From Salinisphaeraceae bacterium UBA4764 (GTDB lineage Bacteria > Pseudomonadota > Gammaproteobacteria > Nevskiales > Salinisphaeraceae): 15,658 bases of DNA. The notes under the pieces are model-generated. The model worked only from the letters and a program-made list of their open reading frames with translations, ran no database searches and was not told where the DNA came from. Positions within the stretch are counted from its first letter, which is position 1. The number at the start of each line of letters is the position of its first letter. Both the position numbers and the translations under genes were made by a program. The stretch spans positions 8,335-23,992 of the forward strand of contig DHHU01000041.1 of the NCBI GenBank assembly GCA_002403445.1. The letters run 5' to 3'. Of the stretch, positions 12,607 to 15,658 are shown one piece after another.

Positions 12607-14575
12607 AGGCAGCACCCTTTGAGACAGCCAGCAGCATCTGGTTCATGCGTGAGACGAACGTGGCCGGATCGTCCAGCTCACCCCCCTCGGCCAGAATGGC
12701 CTGCTCGAACAACAGTTGAGAGAACGACTCGACCGAGTCTTCCGCCTCCTCGGAGGCCAGCTTCTCGACCAGCGGATGTGTCGGGTTGATCTCGAGATGC
12801 GGCGTCTGATTCGGCATAGTCTGACCGGCTTCTTTAAGAATCCGCTCGAGATGTGCCGACATGCCAGACTCATCCGCCACGAGGCAGGCCGGCGAATCGG
12901 TGAGCCGATGGGTAACGCGCACTTCGTTGACACGATCGCCGAGTGCATTCTTGATGCGCTCGCAGAGGTCTTTAGACTCTTGCTCGAGTTTTTCCTGTTG
13001 TTGTTTTTCTTCCTCGGTTTCGGCATCGCCCAAGTCGAGCGCACCTTTGGCCACCGACGAAAATTCCTTGCCCTCGTATTCCGTCAGATGAGCCATGACC
13101 CATTCATCCACGCGGTCAGTCAGCAGCAGCACTTCGATATTCTTCTTTTTGAATATCTCCAGATGAGGACTGTGCTTGGCCTCAGCTATGGTGTCGGCCG
13201 TGATGTAGTAAATCTTGTCCTGACCCTCGGCCATGCGCCCAATATAGGTGTCGAGCGACACGCCCGGATCGGACTCGTCAACTGTCGTCCGGAAACGGCA
13301 CAGCCCGGCGATCTTGTCGCGGTTTTCGCTGTCTTCGACGATGCCTTCTTTCAGCACCTGACCGAATTCGTTCCAGAACGTGGCGTAATCATCGGCGCGC
13401 TCGTCATCATGGGCCATGGATTCAAGCAGGCCGAGAACTTTCTTGACTGAGCCCGAACGAATCTTCTCCAGCGCCTTGTTGGACTGAAGAATCTCCCGAG
13501 AGACGTTCAACGGCAGATCGTTGGAGTCGATGATGCCTTTCACGAAGCGCATGTAGCGCGGCATCAGTTTTTCGGAATCGTCCATAATGAACACGCGCTG
13601 CACATACAACTTCACGCCGTGCTGCTTGCTCTGTGGATCGAACAGATCGAATGGCGCGCGCCTGGGGATATACAGCAGTGAAGTATATTCTTGGCTGCCC
13701 TCGACTTTGTTATGCGTCCAGGTCAGCGGGGCTTCGAAGTCATGGCAGGTGTGCTTATAGAACTCAATGTAGTCTTCGTCGGAGATTTGCGACTTAGGTT
13801 GTGTCCACAGCGGCGCACCGCGATTGACCTGTTTCCAGACCAGTTCCGGTTCGGGTGTTTCTTCCTCCTCTGTATCGTTGGCGTCGTTGCTGGATTCCGG
13901 CTGCTGCTCTTCCTGCATCAAAATCGGGAATGCCACGTGGTCCGAGTAGGTGGTGACCATATGGCGCAAGCGCTGGTGTTCCAGGAACTCTTCTTCACCC
14001 TCGCGCAGATGTAGCGTAACTTCGGTGCCGCGGCGCGGCTTGTCTATTTCTTCAAGCGTGTATTCACCACCACCGTCGGATTCCCACCGCACGCCGGTTG
14101 TCTCACCACCACGGCGCGTTTCCACGGTCACACGGTCTGCCACAATGAACGACGAATAGAAGCCCACCCCAAACTGGCCGATCAGTTGGGCGTCTTTTTT
14201 CTCTTCGCCCGTCAACGAGTTCAAAAACGCCTGCGTGCCGGACTTAGCGATGGTGCCAATGCGCTCCATCGCCTCCTCACGCGTCATGCCGATGCCGTTG
14301 TCGCCGACGGTCAGCGTACCTGCGTCCTTATCGGTTTCGATCCAAATTTTAGGATCCGGATCGTCCTCGTAGAGCTTGTCGTTCTTGATCCCTTCGAATC
14401 GCAACGTATCCAATGCGTCAGAGGCGTTTGATATGAGCTCGCGCAGAAACACCTCCTTATTGGAATACATGGAATGAATCATCAGCTGCAGGAGCTGTTT
14501 GACCTCGGCCTGAAAGCCGTGTGTTTCGGGCGCAGCTTGCCCGGCGTTGCTGGAATCTGATTTAGTTTCGCTCAT
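12605..14575 (-). CDS. htpG: Molecular chaperone HtpG (bacterial Hsp90)
   Basis: A 656-residue Hsp90, an ATP-driven dimeric chaperone of the cytoplasm (624 residues in E. coli). The GHKL ATP site is complete: Glu46 and Asn50 in RELISNASDAL, Asp92 in DNGIGMT, and GQFGVGFYS from Gly133. The middle domain shows SLLYIPRRAPFDLF, YVQRVFIMDD and LPLNVSREILQ, and the C-terminal domain retains a THRLTDSPA block. Three parts account for the extra length: a polar N-terminal tail about 12 residues longer than in E. coli, an acidic linker at residues 222-244 between N and middle domains, and a Glu/Gln-rich helix in the C-terminal part. The gene is alone on the - strand, convergent with coaD and divergent from ddl. 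AAGAG just upstream of the ATG is a plausible ribosome-binding site. Confidence 0.97.
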   Translation of the reverse strand: MSETKSDSSNAGQAAPETHGFQAEVKQLLQLMIHSMYSNKEVFLRELISNASDALDTLRFEGIKNDKLYEDDPDPKIWIETDKDAGTLTVGDNGIGMTREEAMERIGTIAKSGTQAFLNSLTGEEKKDAQLIGQFGVGFYSSFIVADRVTVETRRGGETTGVRWESDGGGEYTLEEIDKPRRGTEVTLHLREGEEEFLEHQRLRHMVTTYSDHVAFPILMQEEQQPESSNDANDTEEEETPEPELVWKQVNRGAPLWTQPKSQISDEDYIEFYKHTCHDFEAPLTWTHNKVEGSQEYTSLLYIPRRAPFDLFDPQSKQHGVKLYVQRVFIMDDSEKLMPRYMRFVKGIIDSNDLPLNVSREILQSNKALEKIRSGSVKKVLGLLESMAHDDERADDYATFWNEFGQVLKEGIVEDSENRDKIAGLCRFRTTVDESDPGVSLDTYIGRMAEGQDKIYYITADTIAEAKHSPHLEIFKKKNIEVLLLTDRVDEWVMAHLTEYEGKEFSSVAKGALDLGDAETEEEKQQQEKLEQESKDLCERIKNALGDRVNEVRVTHRLTDSPACLVADESGMSAHLERILKEAGQTMPNQTPHLEINPTHPLVEKLASEEAEDSVESFSQLLFEQAILAEGGELDDPATFVSRMNQMLLAVSKGAA

Positions 14576-14638
14576 ATTCTCTTCACGTGGTCTGACAAAT
14601 GGTACAAAGCGTGACTCCCCCGCTTCTGATTGGTTGTC

Positions 14639-14665
14639 TTGTGGGCCAAAAGACCGGTTTTCAAG
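14639..14665 (-). promoter_or_regulatory. Sigma-32-like heat-shock promoter for htpG
   Basis: Read on the - strand, CTTGAAA (14665-14659) is followed after 12 bases by GCCCACAA (14646-14639). The heat-shock sigma factor RpoH prefers CTTGAAA and CCCCATnT at about this spacing. The -35 match is perfect and the -10 match partial (CCC and A kept). Transcription would start near 14632, giving a leader of roughly 57 bases before the htpG ATG. htpG is a classic RpoH target, which supports the reading. Confidence 0.5.
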
Positions 14666-14720
14666 TCGCCGCTCACCCGAGGTGTCGGATGTTGCCAGTC
14701 ACTAGCGCTTCTAGCCGATC

Positions 14721-15658
14721 ATGAGACGACAGCGCGTCGGGGTTATCTGCGGCGGGCCGTCCGCCGAACATCCCATTTCCCTGATCTCGGCGGTGAATAT
14801 CGTTCAAGCCATAGACCGCGACCGGTTCGAGGTCAATGTGATCGGCGTCGGCCGCGACGGGAGCTGGCATCACTACTCACCCGAAGCATTCGTAAGCCAC
14901 TCCGACGATCCCATGCGCATACGACTTCTTAGGCCCGACAATCGGCTGCTTCTAAATCCTGGTGGCGGGCACGCAGCCCTCATCGATAGCTTTAGTGGCC
15001 AAGCAATTGAGCCCATCGACGTTGCCATTCCCATTATCCACGGCACATCGGGCGAAGACGGTGCCCTTCAAGGCGTTTTACGCTGGCTGGACATCCCGTT
15101 TGTGGGCTCCGATGTCACCGGGTCGGCAGTGGCCATGGATAAGGACATCGCCAAACGACTGTTGGCCGGCGCTGGACTGGCCACGGCGCCCTATCGAGCT
15201 TTGACCCGACAAGAGGCAACTCGTGCCGATTTCGACGCATTGACCGCCGAGCTGGGGTCACCACTCTTCGTCAAACCCGCCAACCAGGGCTCATCTGTCG
15301 GGGTCAGCAAGGTCGAACGTGCAACAGAACTCAAACCTGCACTGGATAACGCGCTGGCGTTCGATAACAAAGTGCTCATCGAAACTGCCCTGGCCGGCCG
15401 CGAGATCGAATGCGCCGTTCTTGGCAATGACGAAGTCCGGGTCAGCGGCTGCGGTGAAATCGTGGTGGCTGACGGCTTCTATTCCTTTGCCACCAAATAT
15501 CTCGATGCTGAAGCTGCAGGGGTTATGGTACCGGCAGACATATCGGCGTCCATGTGCCAAAGCGTTCGGGAAGTGGCCGCAACCGCATTCAAGGCGCTGG
15601 GCTGTGCCGGACTGGCCCGAGTCGATGTGTTTGTTACCGGTGATGACCGGGTCGTCGT
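14721..15658 (+). CDS. ddl: D-alanine--D-alanine ligase (partial, C-terminus beyond window)
   Basis: An ATP-grasp ligase that joins two D-Ala for peptidoglycan precursors. The frame stays open from ATG 14721 to the window end, giving 312 residues. In-frame TAG codons at 14703 and 14712 make this the earliest ATG start. The N-terminal motif CGGPSAEHPISLISA contains Glu16, the conserved Glu of the first D-Ala site. HGTSGEDGALQG begins at His107, and the ATP-grasp region shows Lys185 in FVKPANQGSSVG. About 50 C-terminal residues, including the Asn-x-x-Pro-Gly metal-binding end, are missing because the window ends. The N-terminal motifs fit either Ddl isoform. The 145-base gap to htpG must hold its promoter, but I see no convincing sigma-70 boxes on this strand. 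Confidence 0.93.
   Translation, partial: MRRQRVGVICGGPSAEHPISLISAVNIVQAIDRDRFEVNVIGVGRDGSWHHYSPEAFVSHSDDPMRIRLLRPDNRLLLNPGGGHAALIDSFSGQAIEPIDVAIPIIHGTSGEDGALQGVLRWLDIPFVGSDVTGSAVAMDKDIAKRLLAGAGLATAPYRALTRQEATRADFDALTAELGSPLFVKPANQGSSVGVSKVERATELKPALDNALAFDNKVLIETALAGREIECAVLGNDEVRVSGCGEIVVADGFYSFATKYLDAEAAGVMVPADISASMCQSVREVAATAFKALGCAGLARVDVFVTGDDRVV

Noticed and set aside
12716..13450. Long + strand open frame (244 codons) inside htpG
   Set aside because: It lies fully antisense to a strongly conserved gene, shows no recognisable domain and is expected from GC-rich coding DNA.

Overview
The window is a GC-rich stretch of bacterial chromosome that is almost fully coding. It carries twelve protein genes, the first and last cut by the window edges. 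Most are conserved housekeeping genes, and their combination (proA-nadD-rsfS-rlmH, yhdP-nit-tldD, rsmD-coaD) points to a gammaproteobacterium. I cannot fix the genus from sequence alone. No rRNA, tRNA, CRISPR array, insertion sequence or phage gene was seen, and no gap between genes exceeds about 210 bases.

Left block (1-1634, + strand): the last 21 codons of proA, then nadD, rsfS and rlmH. The genes overlap or nearly touch and look like one operon serving NAD synthesis and ribosome maturation or silencing. nadD and rlmH both appear to start at TTG.

Middle block (1747-11830, + strand): a giant AsmA-like envelope protein of the YhdP family, a nitrilase-superfamily amidase (Nit), a fusion of a TVP38/TMEM64 membrane domain with a flavin disulfide-type oxidoreductase, a small radical SAM enzyme, the TldD peptidase subunit and the 16S rRNA methyltransferase RsmD. 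yhdP, nit and tldD are a familiar gammaproteobacterial neighbourhood. The oxidoreductase fusion and the radical SAM gene sit inside it and are the least understood part of the window. The oxidoreductase has the redox Cys pair but a Tyr where thiol-disulfide enzymes have the catalytic His. The radical SAM protein has six further Cys near its C-terminus, suggesting an extra iron-sulfur cluster.

Right block (11902-15658): coaD on the + strand, convergent htpG (Hsp90) on the - strand, and a divergent, truncated ddl (D-Ala-D-Ala ligase) on the + strand. A sigma-32-like heat-shock promoter can be read upstream of htpG.

The best candidate for something not yet described is the pair of oxidoreductase fusion and radical SAM enzyme placed directly before tldD. 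Its substrate is unknown, and no precursor peptide gene is visible here. The rest is ordinary core genome with some local oddities: a His-rich, acid-poor YhdP with a hexaproline run, an extended acidic linker in HtpG, and a gene order that joins two conserved blocks without mrdA-rodA or maf-rng between them.
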